DNA from: Trichodesmium sp050015995
GTDB lineage: Bacteria; Cyanobacteriota; Cyanobacteriia; Cyanobacteriales; Microcoleaceae
Assembly (NCBI RefSeq): GCF_050015995.1
Contig: NZ_JBNHEP010000273.1
Coordinates: 10,775-74,774 of the forward strand
DNA: 64,000 bases
Direction: 5' to 3'
The notes beneath the pieces are model-generated. The model had not been told where the DNA came from. It did no database searches and worked only from the letters and a program-made list of their open reading frames with translations. Of the stretch, positions 17,909 to 26,569 are shown piece after piece; the first letter of the stretch is position 1, and each line of letters begins with the position of its first letter. A program made the translations under genes and the position numbers.

Positions 17909-18754
17909 GATGTCTTTAACAAAGCCGGATTGCGTCAAAATCCCCTGGGATGGACTGAACAGGAACGCCAGCAGAAAAAGCCCAAAAGCTACTAGAACGA
18001 TGGCAGACCCCGAAGGAATATCCAGGTAGTAGCTCAAATACATCCCGGCAATACTGGCAAATGCCCCCAGAAAGCCACCCAAAATCATCATCTGGTGCAG
18101 TTCTTTGACCAGCAGATAAGCCGTGCTTCCAGGTGCCACCAGCATGGCAATCACCAGTAAAACTCCTACGGTTTGCATACTGGCAACCACCGTCAGGCTA
18201 ATGGCGGTGACCATCCCGAGGTAATACCAGCGCACCCTCATGCCACCGGCCTGAGCACCAATGGGGTCAAAGGTGTAAAACAACAGTTCTTTGTAAAACA
18301 GCAAGACGCCGATCACAATGATTAACGTGATGCCGAAGGTCTGCTTCAGATTGCCCTGGGTAACCCCCAGGATGTCGCCAAACAAAATGTGCATCACATC
18401 GATACGGTTTGCTCCTGGCAGCACCGTTACCAGTGTTGTGCCAGTCGCTAAAAACAATGAAAAGATCAATGCCATTACGGCATCCAGCTTGAGGCGGGAT
18501 TTCGACTCAATGCCCGACAGGACGACGGCACTCACTACCCCCGCCACCAGCGCCCCCAGCGACAGGGGCAACCTCAGAAACACAGCCACCGGCAACCCTG
18601 CCATGACAGAGTGAGCAATCATGTCCCCCATCATGCTCATCTGCTGCACGATCATGTAGCTGCCCACGACAGCGCACAAAATGCCCAGCAAAATTCCCAT
18701 AATCAGAGCATTGCGCATGAATTCAAAGTTTAGGGGTTCAAGTAGTACGTTCAA
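17900..18754 (-). CDS. mntB: Mn/Zn ABC transporter, membrane subunit
   Basis: This is an ABC-3 family permease with about eight hydrophobic segments and the conserved MGDMIAHSVMAGLPVAV near residue 45. It would form the channel for Mn2+ or Zn2+ with the ATPase upstream and the binding protein encoded divergently. I place the start at TTG 18754 because AAGGAG lies six bases upstream; an upstream TTG at 18778 contains that Shine-Dalgarno inside the frame. The last residues (SGFVKDINK) run into the ferredoxin fragment, so the original C-terminus may have been altered by the junction. GC content is high relative to the surroundings. Confidence 0.88.
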   Translation of the reverse strand: MNVLLEPLNFEFMRNALIMGILLGILCAVVGSYMIVQQMSMMGDMIAHSVMAGLPVAVFLRLPLSLGALVAGVVSAVVLSGIESKSRLKLDAVMALIFSLFLATGTTLVTVLPGANRIDVMHILFGDILGVTQGNLKQTFGITLIIVIGVLLFYKELLFYTFDPIGAQAGGMRVRWYYLGMVTAISLTVVASMQTVGVLLVIAMLVAPGSTAYLLVKELHQMMILGGFLGAFASIAGMYLSYYLDIPSGSAIVLVAFGLFLLAFLFSPSQGILTQSGFVKDINK

Positions 18755-18795
18755 GAAATTCTCCTTTTGATTTATCAATTCCGATGGTGTAGAGA

Positions 18796-19515
18796 TTAGC
18801 AGGCGGCGAATAGTACCGGCCCTTCGTAGGCGGTCAGCAGGTTATCTTCTGTCATGACTTCGTGGCGCGGGCCTTTGGCGACAACGTGCTTGTTCAGCAA
18901 TAACAGCTGATCGTAATTATCCAGGGTTTTGCTGAGGTCATGAGTGATGATGAGCAAGGTTTTGGCCTCGGCCTTCAGCTCGTTAAAAATGTCGAACATA
19001 ATGGATTCCGTTTTCCGATCCACTCCAGTGAAGGGTTCATCCAGAATCAGGAGTTCGGCTTCTTTTGCCAGGGCACGGGCTAAAAAGACCCGCTGCTGCT
19101 GACCGCCGGATAGGTCGCTGATGCTGCGATCGCGGTACTCATACATCCCCACCCGCTGTAGCGCTGCCTTCACCAGCTCGCGAGATTGGGGACTGGGCCG
19201 ACGAAACAGCCCGGTTTGCAGGGTACGGCCCATCATGGCAACATTCCAGACAGTGACGGGATAGTCCCAATCAATTTGCGATCGTTGGGGCACGTAGGCA
19301 ACCTGCGAAAGCTGCGGTGTCAGAGGTTTCCCTTTCAGCAGGGCTGTACCAGTAGCCGAATGAATCAGCCCCAGCATGGCTTTGACCATTGTGCTTTTAC
19401 CCGCCCCGTTTGGGCCGATGATGCCCACTAACTCGCCAGCGTCAAAGGTACAACTCACATTGTTGAGCGCCGTGAAACTGCGATACCTCACGGACAAATC
19501 TTGAACGATCAGCAT
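18796..19515 (-). CDS. mntA: Mn/Zn ABC transporter, ATPase subunit
   Basis: A complete 239-residue ABC ATPase: Walker A GPNGAGKST (residues 34-42), the Q-loop in VAYVPQRSQIDW, signature LSGGQQQRV, Walker B LLILDEPFTGVD and the switch His in ITHDLSK. VPQRSQIDWDYPVTV is typical of the manganese/zinc branch (MntA, ZnuC, SitB). It is first in a minus-strand pair with the permease, 41 bases apart. Its 3' third is duplicated at 10482. The cyanobacterial name mntA is used because the partner binding protein has Mn-type ligands. Confidence 0.9.
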   Translation of the reverse strand: MLIVQDLSVRYRSFTALNNVSCTFDAGELVGIIGPNGAGKSTMVKAMLGLIHSATGTALLKGKPLTPQLSQVAYVPQRSQIDWDYPVTVWNVAMMGRTLQTGLFRRPSPQSRELVKAALQRVGMYEYRDRSISDLSGGQQQRVFLARALAKEAELLILDEPFTGVDRKTESIMFDIFNELKAEAKTLLIITHDLSKTLDNYDQLLLLNKHVVAKGPRHEVMTEDNLLTAYEGPVLFAAC

Positions 19516-19544
19516 AGTCTGCCTCTAGAAAAAAGTGAATAGAA

Positions 19545-19600
19545 AATGAAAAAAATATGATATGAATATGATAAAATATGATAATGGTATACTATTACAA
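19545..19600. promoter_or_regulatory. Candidate metal-regulator operator between mntAB and mntC
   Basis: The divergent promoter region contains three spaced ATATGATA repeats (about 19558-19585), the last being TGATAATGG, and a palindrome TAATGGTATACTATTA at 19581-19596. TGATAAT is the half-site of cyanobacterial Zur boxes. A metal repressor controlling both transcription units would fit. I cannot tell Zur from a Mn regulator. Confidence 0.5.
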
Positions 19601-19843
19601 ATATATATCAAAATTTAACAATTTCCCAGTTGAGGGGAAATTGAGAGTTGTCGTTTAGCGTCATGATGCTGCTAGATAAGACTTCCAGAGGGTTGCCAAG
19701 GGGAGCGACTGAATTTTTCAGTCTGCTCAGTTGCGACAACCTTCTGTTACAGATGCAGACTGGGTTTGTTTACCACAGTCATGTTCTGGACTTAATAAGA
19801 TTTTTTCTTGACTATATACTATATACTTATTCAGGAGACTTCA

Positions 19844-20845
19844 ATGCGTTTTTTATTTCAGTCAAAGCCTGGTTTTGCAGGGACTTTTGCGGCTTTAGCA
19901 GTTGTGGTTGGCTTGGCGGCTGGTGGCGGCACTGCCGAGACGATCTCCACCCAGAGGGAAGCGAGAGATGCCGATGAAATCGCCAATGCCGATGGCGGGA
20001 CTCCGGAGGTCGTCGCCTCCTACAGCGTTCTCTGCAGCATGGTGGAGCAAATTGCGAAGGGGGTGTTGGAACCCAACTGTCTGATCGACTATGAACAAGA
20101 CCCGCACACATATCAAGCTAGGCCGTCTGACCGACGGGCGATCGAGGTGGCGGATGCCGTCTTCTACGCGGGGATGAACTTTGAGCCGGCGATTATTGAG
20201 ATGGCGGAAGCAAGCACCACCCCAGCCCCCAAAGTGGCGGTACACGAAGAAGCCGTCCAGGACATTATTGAAGTGGAGGAAGAAGGGGAAGTGGAACCCG
20301 ACCCCCACATTTGGCATGACGTTGAAAACGGCATCCGCATGGTGGAGGTAATTGAGCAAACCCTTACTAAAATCGACCCCGACAATGCCGATACCTACAC
20401 AAGCAATGCTGATGCCCTCACCAGTAAGTTGGAGCGCTTAGACGCCTGGATTCCCAAACAAATTGCCACCATTCCAGAGAATCAGCGCCGTCTGATCACG
20501 ACCCACGATGCCATGAGCTATTACTCCAGAGCCTATGGCCTGACGGTGGAAGATACCCTGTTGGGAGTCTCAACGGACGAACAACCCACAGCAGCCAAGG
20601 TTAAATCCCTATCCGAGAGGATTAAGGCGATCGGCGTCCCCGTTTTGTTTGCGGAACTGACCGCCAACGACAAGGTGCTGGGCACCGTCGCCAATGAGGC
20701 GGGCGTGAATATTTCAGAGGATGTGCTGATTGCCGACGGCATCGGGGAAAAGGGCACTCCCGCAGGCAGCTATCAGGGCATGCTGGTTTACAACACCTGC
20801 ACCATTGTCACCGGCTTGGGGGGCACCTGTTCGGAGTTTAAGTAA
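19844..20845 (+). CDS. mntC: Mn-type ABC transporter substrate-binding protein
   Basis: The 333-residue protein belongs to the cluster A-I (TroA/ZnuA/MntC) family. Likely ligands are His88 (DPHTY), His155 (DPHIWH), Glu271 (FAELT) and Asp298 (IADGIGE). The His-His-Glu-Asp set marks manganese transporters; zinc ZnuA proteins have a third His. The His-rich loop of ZnuA is replaced by an acidic EEEGEVEPD stretch. AGGAGA precedes the ATG at 19844. A hydrophobic export segment spans residues 8-25. It is divergent from mntAB, sharing a control region. Zinc import cannot be excluded, and MetE nearby is a zinc enzyme. Confidence 0.88.
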   Translation: MRFLFQSKPGFAGTFAALAVVVGLAAGGGTAETISTQREARDADEIANADGGTPEVVASYSVLCSMVEQIAKGVLEPNCLIDYEQDPHTYQARPSDRRAIEVADAVFYAGMNFEPAIIEMAEASTTPAPKVAVHEEAVQDIIEVEEEGEVEPDPHIWHDVENGIRMVEVIEQTLTKIDPDNADTYTSNADALTSKLERLDAWIPKQIATIPENQRRLITTHDAMSYYSRAYGLTVEDTLLGVSTDEQPTAAKVKSLSERIKAIGVPVLFAELTANDKVLGTVANEAGVNISEDVLIADGIGEKGTPAGSYQGMLVYNTCTIVTGLGGTCSEFK

Positions 20846-20919
20846 GCCTCATGCTTCTGGGCTAAGCAGCCCAATCAGAACTCCTTAGAGCCAGAGCTGT
20901 GTAGGGTGATTAACTGTTA

Positions 20920-21712
20920 AACTTAAACTGTAGAAAATAATTGTAAAATTTACAAAAGTGTTGTAGTTTTAAATAAAATCTGAAAAATAGAAAGTGAATG
21001 CGACTTGTTGACAGGCATATTATTAACCGAACACATCAGTATTGGCAAGTTTCTGATGAATTAGCCTTTAAGTCGAAAAACTTGTACAACTTGGCTAATT
21101 ATTATTGTCGTCAGCATTTTTTCAAGTTCTCAAAAAGTCTGGATTTAACTAAACTGTACCACGCCACCAAAAATAGTGATGCTCTGTAAGCATTACCAAC
21201 TAAAGTATCAAAACAAATAATCAAATGCTTGATTGCAACTTGGCGTGGTTATTTTCAGGCAATGAGAGAATGGTCAAAACGTCCAGAAAAGTTTTTGGGC
21301 AAGCCCAAAATACCCAAATATAAGGACAAAATCAAAGGTAGAAATGTAGTTATATATTCATGCATAATCAGTCTACAAAGCTCCTCTAAAAGATGGTATT
21401 TGTCACTTATCAATGAGTGAAATCAAAATACCTGTAGTTGTGGAAACTGTAATCTAAGTGAGGATAGTACCTGCTACTAGCTGCTATATAATTGAAGTAG
21501 TCTATGAAAAAACGAATCAGCCACAAATACACTCAAGATATGTAGCCGGGATTGATTTAGGGATTGATAGATTAGTTGCTCTATCTACAAACAAGCCTAG
21601 TGTTAAGCCTATGCTTGTTAACGGGAAGCCACTAAAAAGTGTTAATCAGCTTTACAACAAGCGTAAAGCCAAGTACCAAAGTCATCTCAAAGGGAACAAA
21701 AAAAGCAGTCGG
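20920..21712 (+). mobile_element. Decayed second copy of the TnpB element
   Basis: The left end TTAACTGTTAAACTTAAAC at 20911-20930 equals that of the element at 14655-16012. The tnpB copy starts at 20998 (MRLVDRHIINRTHQYWQ) and is about 85 percent identical, but it has a stop at 21187, another near 21418 and a TAA in the strand before RIVPAT. It ends abruptly at about 21712 after KGNKKSS, where a hisI-like fragment begins. No nuclease can be made. Confidence 0.85.
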
Positions 21713-21776
21713 GCGCAAGTAACAAACCTTCCTCAACCTCTTCTACGGAAGTGCGAGTGGTAAATAGGGGATTCAT
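21708..21776 (-). pseudogene. 5' fragment of a hisI-like gene
   Basis: Minus-strand ATG 21776 opens 23 codons reading MNPLFTTRTSVEEVEEGLLL and then APD. This resembles the N-terminus of phosphoribosyl-AMP cyclohydrolase (HisI), a zinc enzyme of histidine synthesis, where VEEGxxLAPxFD is typical. The frame is cut by the TnpB relic. A Zur-like box stands 23 bases upstream; zinc-sparing HisI paralogues under Zur are known in bacteria. The match is short, so the call is tentative. Confidence 0.5.
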
Positions 21777-21798
21777 GTTAGCTAAATTTTGTAATGAA

Positions 21799-21813
21799 TG
21801 ATAATCATTATTA
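21799..21813 (-). promoter_or_regulatory. Zur-like box
   Basis: TGATAATCATTATTA fits the cyanobacterial 7-1-7 Zur consensus TGATAATNATTATCA at 14 of 15 positions. It lies directly upstream of the hisI-like 5' fragment on the minus strand. It also resembles Fur boxes, which share the TAATCATTAT core. Confidence 0.65.
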
Positions 21814-21834
21814 CATACAAAGCAGTGTTTAATT

Positions 21835-22094
21835 GGCGTTGCTCAAATGTAATGATAAATGTTGTAGAATTTCAAACATGATATGTCCGAAATGTAACTC
21901 CACCCACACTAGGAAAAATGGCCGAAGACGTGACCAACAGTGTTTCCAATGTCGAATATGTGGTCGTCAATTCGTTGACGACCCTAAGAGTCAACCCTAT
22001 TCACCACAGATGAAAGAACTTCGTCTTCTGCTGCACTATCTAAAATTTCAAACTCTTCCTACATAAGTATAGATCATTACTAATCAGCAACGCC
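21835..22094 (+). mobile_element. IS1-like deletion derivative with 8-bp target duplication
   Basis: The ends are GGCGTTGCTCAAATGTAATG and, inverted, GGCGTTGCTGATTAGTAATG. They are flanked by identical GTTTAATT copies at 21827-21834 and 22095-22102, the target-duplication size of IS1. Inside, 21878-22066 encodes a 62-residue InsA-like N-terminus with two CxxC pairs (CPKCN, CRICGRQF), cut short. The element is 260 bp and non-autonomous. Its insertion touches the stop codon of the next gene. Confidence 0.88.
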
Positions 22095-22101
22095 GTTTAA
22101 T

Positions 22102-22422
22102 TTACCTAGAAACTTTGGCAGTCAGGCGATTGAGCAGTTGATTTAAATAGTCGGGCAGATGGGAATATTGATAGGGTTTATTCAAGCGTTGGCAATCTGT
22201 ATTAAACTCGCAGTCTGGTAAAATTTTTCCCGTGTTGCCATCGACAAAAACATTCCAATATTTACCTATTAAACCGACAATACTAATGTTAATCATCCAC
22301 TCATTATTATCAAAACAGGTTGCACCTACAACCTCAAACAAGTGATGATGTTCTGGAAATACTTCCAGATGGGACAAGAGATAATCGAGGGCTGTTTGTT
22401 TGATAGTAGTTAATTCTAACAT
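22102..22422 (-). CDS. Hypothetical protein, 106 residues
   Basis: The product is not recognised. It has a helical start (LTTIKQTALDYLLSHLEVFPEHHHLF) and a central sheet-like part with WNVFVDGNTGKILPD, which resembles the PepSY-type pattern of a strand followed by a DGxTGxI turn. It is soluble with no signal. Minus strand, ATG at 22422. The IS1-like element sits directly behind its stop codon. Confidence 0.6.
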   Translation of the reverse strand: MLELTTIKQTALDYLLSHLEVFPEHHHLFEVVGATCFDNNEWMINISIVGLIGKYWNVFVDGNTGKILPDCEFNTDCQRLNKPYQYSHLPDYLNQLLNRLTAKVSR

Positions 22423-22548
22423 ACAGGTGTAATCTTCAAGTATTTACCAGAAAATTGGGTTTAAAGCCTCGCCCATAAGCGGGCGACTGTTTAGTTTATT
22501 TTATGTCAATAAATATGTTATCCTAAATATTAGCTTAAGAGTCAAATT

Positions 22549-22717
22549 ATGAAAGCTAGATTTAAGTATTGTATTTATCCAAGACCGGGACAAAAACACT
22601 AATTAGCAAAGCTATGTAGAAATACAACCAGAAATCTTGCCTAAAACTGATAATTCAGTAGGTATAGATTTAGGTATCAAAACCTTTGCCACATTTAGCG
22701 ATGGCACAAAGATTTAA
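22549..22717 (+). pseudogene. Internally deleted tnpB relic
   Basis: MKARFKYCIYPRPGQKH followed by stop is the N-terminus of an IS605 OrfB protein. Less than 100 bases later VGIDLGIKTFATFSDG, the RuvC-I motif, appears and also ends at a stop. The middle and the C-terminal half are gone. A CGCCC/GGGCG hairpin near 22475 is probably its left end. Confidence 0.75.
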
Positions 22718-22804
22718 GATCGCTAATAAGGCTAATATTTAGATTTTTTAGTCTGATATTCTAGATTAGTAAAGCATCAAAATAACTATATCCCCTAAGT
22801 AAAA

Positions 22805-23360
22805 ATGTTAACTATTGGAACACAAAAAAGCGATCGAATTAGCACAATTACTAATACAACTTGGGCTGAATATATTAGTTTAGATTTGCCCACTAAACGA
22901 GTCTCATTTCGCAATGGAGTTATTACTATCGTGTCCCCAGGACTATCCCATGAATTAATTGGTGATTATATTAGAGCAATTATTTGGGCTTACTGTCGTC
23001 AAAACAACTTTGCACTGTTTCCTTACAATCAAACTACTCTTAAGGAAGATGGAATTGAAGGGAAAGAACCTGATGTAGCTTACTGTTTTGAAATAGACAA
23101 TAGACTTGCCAGATTTGGCAGTAGAAATAAATCTAACATCAGGGAGTATCGACGATTTAACTAAATATCAATACTTAAAAATTCCTGAAGTTTGGCTATG
23201 GGAAAACAATAAAGTTAGATTCTTTGTTGATCGTGATTCAGGATATTTAGAATTAACAATAAGCAATTCTCTGCCTAATTTAAACAGCGATCGTATGACA
23301 ACAATTGTCAATAGTTGTTTTGGTAGAAGTGTTTTAGAAGTAGAAAATTATTTCCCTTAA
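22805..23360 (+). pseudogene. Uma2-family (DUF820) nuclease-like gene with frameshift
   Basis: The first frame (22805-23164) gives the N-terminal half with ITIVSPGLSHELIGDYI and EGKEPDVAY. The second (from about 23106) continues with LPDLAVEINLTSGSIDDLTK and PEVWLWENNKVRF, the catalytic PD-(D/E)xK core, to the stop at 23358. One base change near 23105 would join them into a normal 185-residue Uma2 protein. It is either a recent pseudogene or a sequencing error. Confidence 0.8.
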
Positions 23361-23383
23361 AGCTTAATTAAAAAATCACAAAA

Positions 23384-23902
23384 ATGAACCAAAACGAATC
23401 TATACTTCCCTTAAAAATCGCCGTCCTAACAGTTTCTGATACAAGAACCGAAGCTGATGATAAATCTGGCAAAATATTAGTGGATAATTTAACCACAACA
23501 GGTCATTTATTAGCAGAAAAAACTATTGTTCCCGATAACATTTACCAAATTCGTGCTGTAGTATCTAGATGGGTTGCATCATTATCTGTCCAAGTAATTT
23601 TGACGACTGGTGGTACAGGAGTTACAGGACGAGATGGTACACCAGAAGCCATTAAACCACTCTTAGACAAAGAAATTGAAGGGTTTGGTGAGATATTTCG
23701 GATGATTTCCTATCAAGAAATTAAAACCTCTACCATTCAGTCTCGAACTTTGGCAGGCGTAGCTAACGGTACTTATATCTTTTGTTTACCTGGTTCTAGT
23801 GGTGCTTGTCAAACAGGATGGAGTATTATCAAAGAGCAACTAGATTCTCGTAATCGTCCTTGTAATTTGGCTCAATTGATACCGAGATTAACTGAAACTT
23901 AA
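23384..23902 (+). CDS. moaB: Molybdenum cofactor protein MoaB/MogA family
   Basis: The 172 residues match the molybdopterin-binding MoaB family over the whole length: AVLTVSDTRTEADDKSG, the nucleotide-binding TTGGTGVTGRDGTPEA, SRTLAGVANGTYIFCLPGS and the C-terminal CNLAQLIPRL. It adenylates or binds molybdopterin before Mo insertion. The gene stands alone on this strand with no other moa genes nearby. Its last codons and 3' flank recur at 25730 and 26578. A MITE begins 28 bases after the stop. Confidence 0.93.
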   Translation: MNQNESILPLKIAVLTVSDTRTEADDKSGKILVDNLTTTGHLLAEKTIVPDNIYQIRAVVSRWVASLSVQVILTTGGTGVTGRDGTPEAIKPLLDKEIEGFGEIFRMISYQEIKTSTIQSRTLAGVANGTYIFCLPGSSGACQTGWSIIKEQLDSRNRPCNLAQLIPRLTET

Positions 23903-23930
23903 AAATGGTCGGGCGATCGCTTTGTTACTT

Positions 23931-24158
23931 AGGGCTTGCTGAAAAAGTCTTATGGGTGAGGGTAGGAGTCAGGAGACAGGAGGAGTAAGAAATTTAGAGG
24001 AGGCAGGAGAAAGAATTATCCCTTGATTTTTCTGCCTTATGCAACCCTTTCATCCTAAATTTTTCAGCTTTAAGGAGCAAAAAGCTTGTACTTTTTCAAG
24101 ACCATTATCGGCTAAAATCTTTATCTGTAAATGCTTTTAGATTTAATCAGCAAGCCCT
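23931..24158. mobile_element. MITE with TAGGGCTTGCTGA ends
   Basis: AGGGCTTGCTGA at 23931 has an exact inverted copy TCAGCAAGCCCT ending at 24158, enclosing 228 bp with no coding capacity and a purine-rich core. A partial relative lies at 27189 (AGGACTTGCTGATTAAAT, CTTGAAAAAGTACAAG). The moaB flank GCGATCGCTTTGTTACT continues uninterrupted in the copy at 25780, showing the insertion point. Confidence 0.8.
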
Positions 24159-24304
24159 ACATAAAAAACTGTGAGCTAGAGAAAGCCATCCCGTTTTAAC
24201 CGATCGCAGTGGAGCGGGGCTTACAAGGGGGCGAATTCGATTTGCCCCACAGCCCCTTGCGAACGTGGGTTTTAACCCCGTGTATCTAAATTCTTGATAA
24301 TAAT
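24159..24304. other. GC-rich stem-loop spacer
   Basis: Short spacer with GC-rich inverted segments (GGGGCTTACAAGGGGG, GCCCCACAGCCCC), perhaps the end of a lost IS605-type element. No gene seen. Confidence 0.35.
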
Positions 24305-25630
24305 TTAAAACAGATTTTGCATATTCTTGATGCCGGCTACAAATGCTGCACCGACCAATTGACAACGCTCGTAAAAATCTTGTTCACTGGTGTGGATGTT
24401 AGAAGTTTCGTTGGATGTTACAAGTCCCCTATTATATTCAATTGTCACCGTATTTATGGTTTTTGATATTAGGTTGTTATCATTAATGTCAAGATAATAA
24501 TTGGCTTTTTTTATCACTTCTTCTAACCTTTTCAGCATGGTATTGGTAGCACCATAAACATCAGGACGCGATTTTTCCCAATTATCAATATTAATGGGTA
24601 GTCTGTTAGAAGCCTCCCGTATCATGCTTATAAAAGGCTCGACAAAAGCTTCCATTTGAGATCGATTAACAGTACTGTATTTATCAGGCTCGTCAGGACA
24701 TGAGACATCTAGGACAGACACCAATGGTCTAACTAACTCTTGATACGATTTCAAGTCATAGGTATTGCGCAGATAATCTAGTAGTGCTTTGGTATCTGTA
24801 CCACCATTGTGCGGTGCAAACTTAGTTAAGTTCATACCATCTAGTTTTGGTGAAAATAACGCATCGAGTATTTCATGGGAAAATGCTGAATAACTATGTG
24901 GTTCTAAACAGATAATAGGATAATTCGGATTTGTCATATACGCAGCAGCACGACATGCTCCAGCTACAGCAATACTCAAATCATGATTCTTTTTTAACCC
25001 TAGTTTTGTTTCGACCGTAGGCTGAGAAATATCTTTGTATAGAGGAGTCCCACGATAAGTGTGTGTATTGTAGACCTGATTAGTTCTACCTTCTTTTGCT
25101 GGGGCGCGATTGCCATTGCTGATAATTAAATTTGTCAATACTGCCGAACCACAGACAAAATTTTGATTATTTTGCCAAATACTTCCAGATACCTCCAAAA
25201 CCCCAATATCTGCTTGATTCCAAATTGTGTAAGGATTGCTAGAGCATAGGGATTCATCAGCAATTACGTCATCAGATAATAGTCCATCAACACAAGAAGG
25301 TGGTAAGGTTCCGGCATGTGGTACATCAAGTATCATTTGTTTTTGAGTGCCTAAAGTACTAGGTCGGATAAAGCTGATGCTAGAGTCACTACGCCCCGTA
25401 ATAAAAAGTGTATCGACCAATGATACAACGTATACGGGCGTATCTTTATACTCAAAATATGGTCGTGCCACCAATACCATGGCATTGTACATTTCTTGTG
25501 ACGTATTAGGATATTGTTTTTTTAACCAACTAGAGAATATGACTTGATCTGAAAACTCTTCGAGTATATTTCGATTGCTTAAATCCTTTCCTGTAAAACG
25601 CTGTATAAAATCAATTGCTGTTGTGTGCAT
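24305..25630 (-). CDS. Hypothetical protein, possibly N-formylglutamate amidohydrolase-like
   Basis: The 441-residue product is soluble. Residues about 95-110 read LDVPHAGTLPPSC, and residues about 195-215 carry RTNQVYNTHTYRGTPLYKD, followed by LEPHSYSAFSHE. PHAG, the R-x-G-x-PLY stretch and a later DxHS-like motif are the order of zinc-binding segments in the N-formylglutamate amidohydrolase family, but overall similarity is weak. No signal or membrane segment. It lies alone on the minus strand, inserted between two copies of the moaB 3' tail. The last 60 residues are helical. Function is unproven. Confidence 0.5.
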   Translation of the reverse strand: MHTTAIDFIQRFTGKDLSNRNILEEFSDQVIFSSWLKKQYPNTSQEMYNAMVLVARPYFEYKDTPVYVVSLVDTLFITGRSDSSISFIRPSTLGTQKQMILDVPHAGTLPPSCVDGLLSDDVIADESLCSSNPYTIWNQADIGVLEVSGSIWQNNQNFVCGSAVLTNLIISNGNRAPAKEGRTNQVYNTHTYRGTPLYKDISQPTVETKLGLKKNHDLSIAVAGACRAAAYMTNPNYPIICLEPHSYSAFSHEILDALFSPKLDGMNLTKFAPHNGGTDTKALLDYLRNTYDLKSYQELVRPLVSVLDVSCPDEPDKYSTVNRSQMEAFVEPFISMIREASNRLPINIDNWEKSRPDVYGATNTMLKRLEEVIKKANYYLDINDNNLISKTINTVTIEYNRGLVTSNETSNIHTSEQDFYERCQLVGAAFVAGIKNMQNLF

Positions 25631-25696
25631 GACTTTGCATTTATTTTTCTAACATAAACTAAATAAACATTACCATATCTGATATTGTCAGAGTTC

Positions 25697-25790
25697 AAAG
25701 AAAAATTAAACCTAGCGTAAGATAGAAGTTTGGCTCAATTGATACCGAGATTAACTGAAACTTAGAAATGAGCTGGCGATCGCTCTGTTA
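25697..25790 (+). repeat. Second copy of moaB tail fused to cytochrome 3' end
   Basis: Bases 25697-25728 repeat the end of the b561 gene (AAAATTAAACCTAGC). Bases 25729-25790 repeat the end of moaB through GCGATCGC and GTTACT. A third copy follows the cytochrome gene at 26552-26620. The spacer 25791-25999 holds no gene. Confidence 0.88.
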
Positions 25791-25999
25791 CTACTAATTG
25801 GCCAGTATCAGCGATCGCTGGAAAAATTTTAAAATGATTATTTTTGTACTATCAGAATTGATTTTCGTCTAAACTTATCGCTGCCATAAAAACTTCTCAA
25901 GTAATAATGACCACAAAGTTCTTATAGAAAATTTACAATTGATATTAAATTTTAAAATTTAATAAATAGTATCACTGTAAAATAACTTGCGGGAAAATC

Positions 26000-26569
26000 A
26001 TGGCTCAAGCTTCAAAAACAAACAAACCGAGAAAAAATTCTGCTTACCAAAATTTAATGTCAATCCATTGGTGGATGTTTAATTGTTACATTATTATATT
26101 TTTAGTTGGTTGTTTTATGTCGCGTTTGCCTAGAGAAGCCTTTGGAAGAAACTTACTTTATGATTTCCATAAATCTCTAGGAGTATTGGCAATGGCTTTA
26201 TTAACTTGGCGAATTTTAACTCTATTACAAGTGTGGTGGAAGAAATATACTAAGCGATTGCCCAAGTATAGTTTTAAATGGATGCAAAAAGTAGCCCTGC
26301 ATACTTCTCTTTATATCTTTATGTGGGCTGTTCCTATTAGTGGTTTCTTTTTTTCTAACTCCTTTAAAAGCAATAATGTCCGCTTTTTTGGTTTAACCTT
26401 ACCTGATTTATTTCCCCAGAATAGTGACTTAGTAGACTTAGGTCGAAACATACATTTTTGGTTAGCTTATACTTTTTTAGCATTTATTATCTTACACGCG
26501 ATCGATCAATTCAAGGTAGTCAAAGGATTTTGGCGACGCATTAGTAAAAGAAAAACTAAACCTAGCTAA
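26000..26569 (+). CDS. Cytochrome b561-type membrane protein
   Basis: Four membrane helices (about residues 22-42, 55-75, 95-115, 150-172) contain histidines placed as in the prokaryotic b561 family: His20 in SIHWWMF, the FHKSLG motif near residue 57, LHTSLYIFMWAVPISG, and FIILHAIDQFK. It should bind two b hemes and move electrons across the plasma membrane, probably from a quinol or superoxide. The N-terminal 18 residues are basic and cytosolic. Normal length (189). It is followed directly by a copy of the moaB tail. Confidence 0.85.
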   Translation: MAQASKTNKPRKNSAYQNLMSIHWWMFNCYIIIFLVGCFMSRLPREAFGRNLLYDFHKSLGVLAMALLTWRILTLLQVWWKKYTKRLPKYSFKWMQKVALHTSLYIFMWAVPISGFFFSNSFKSNNVRFFGLTLPDLFPQNSDLVDLGRNIHFWLAYTFLAFIILHAIDQFKVVKGFWRRISKRKTKPS

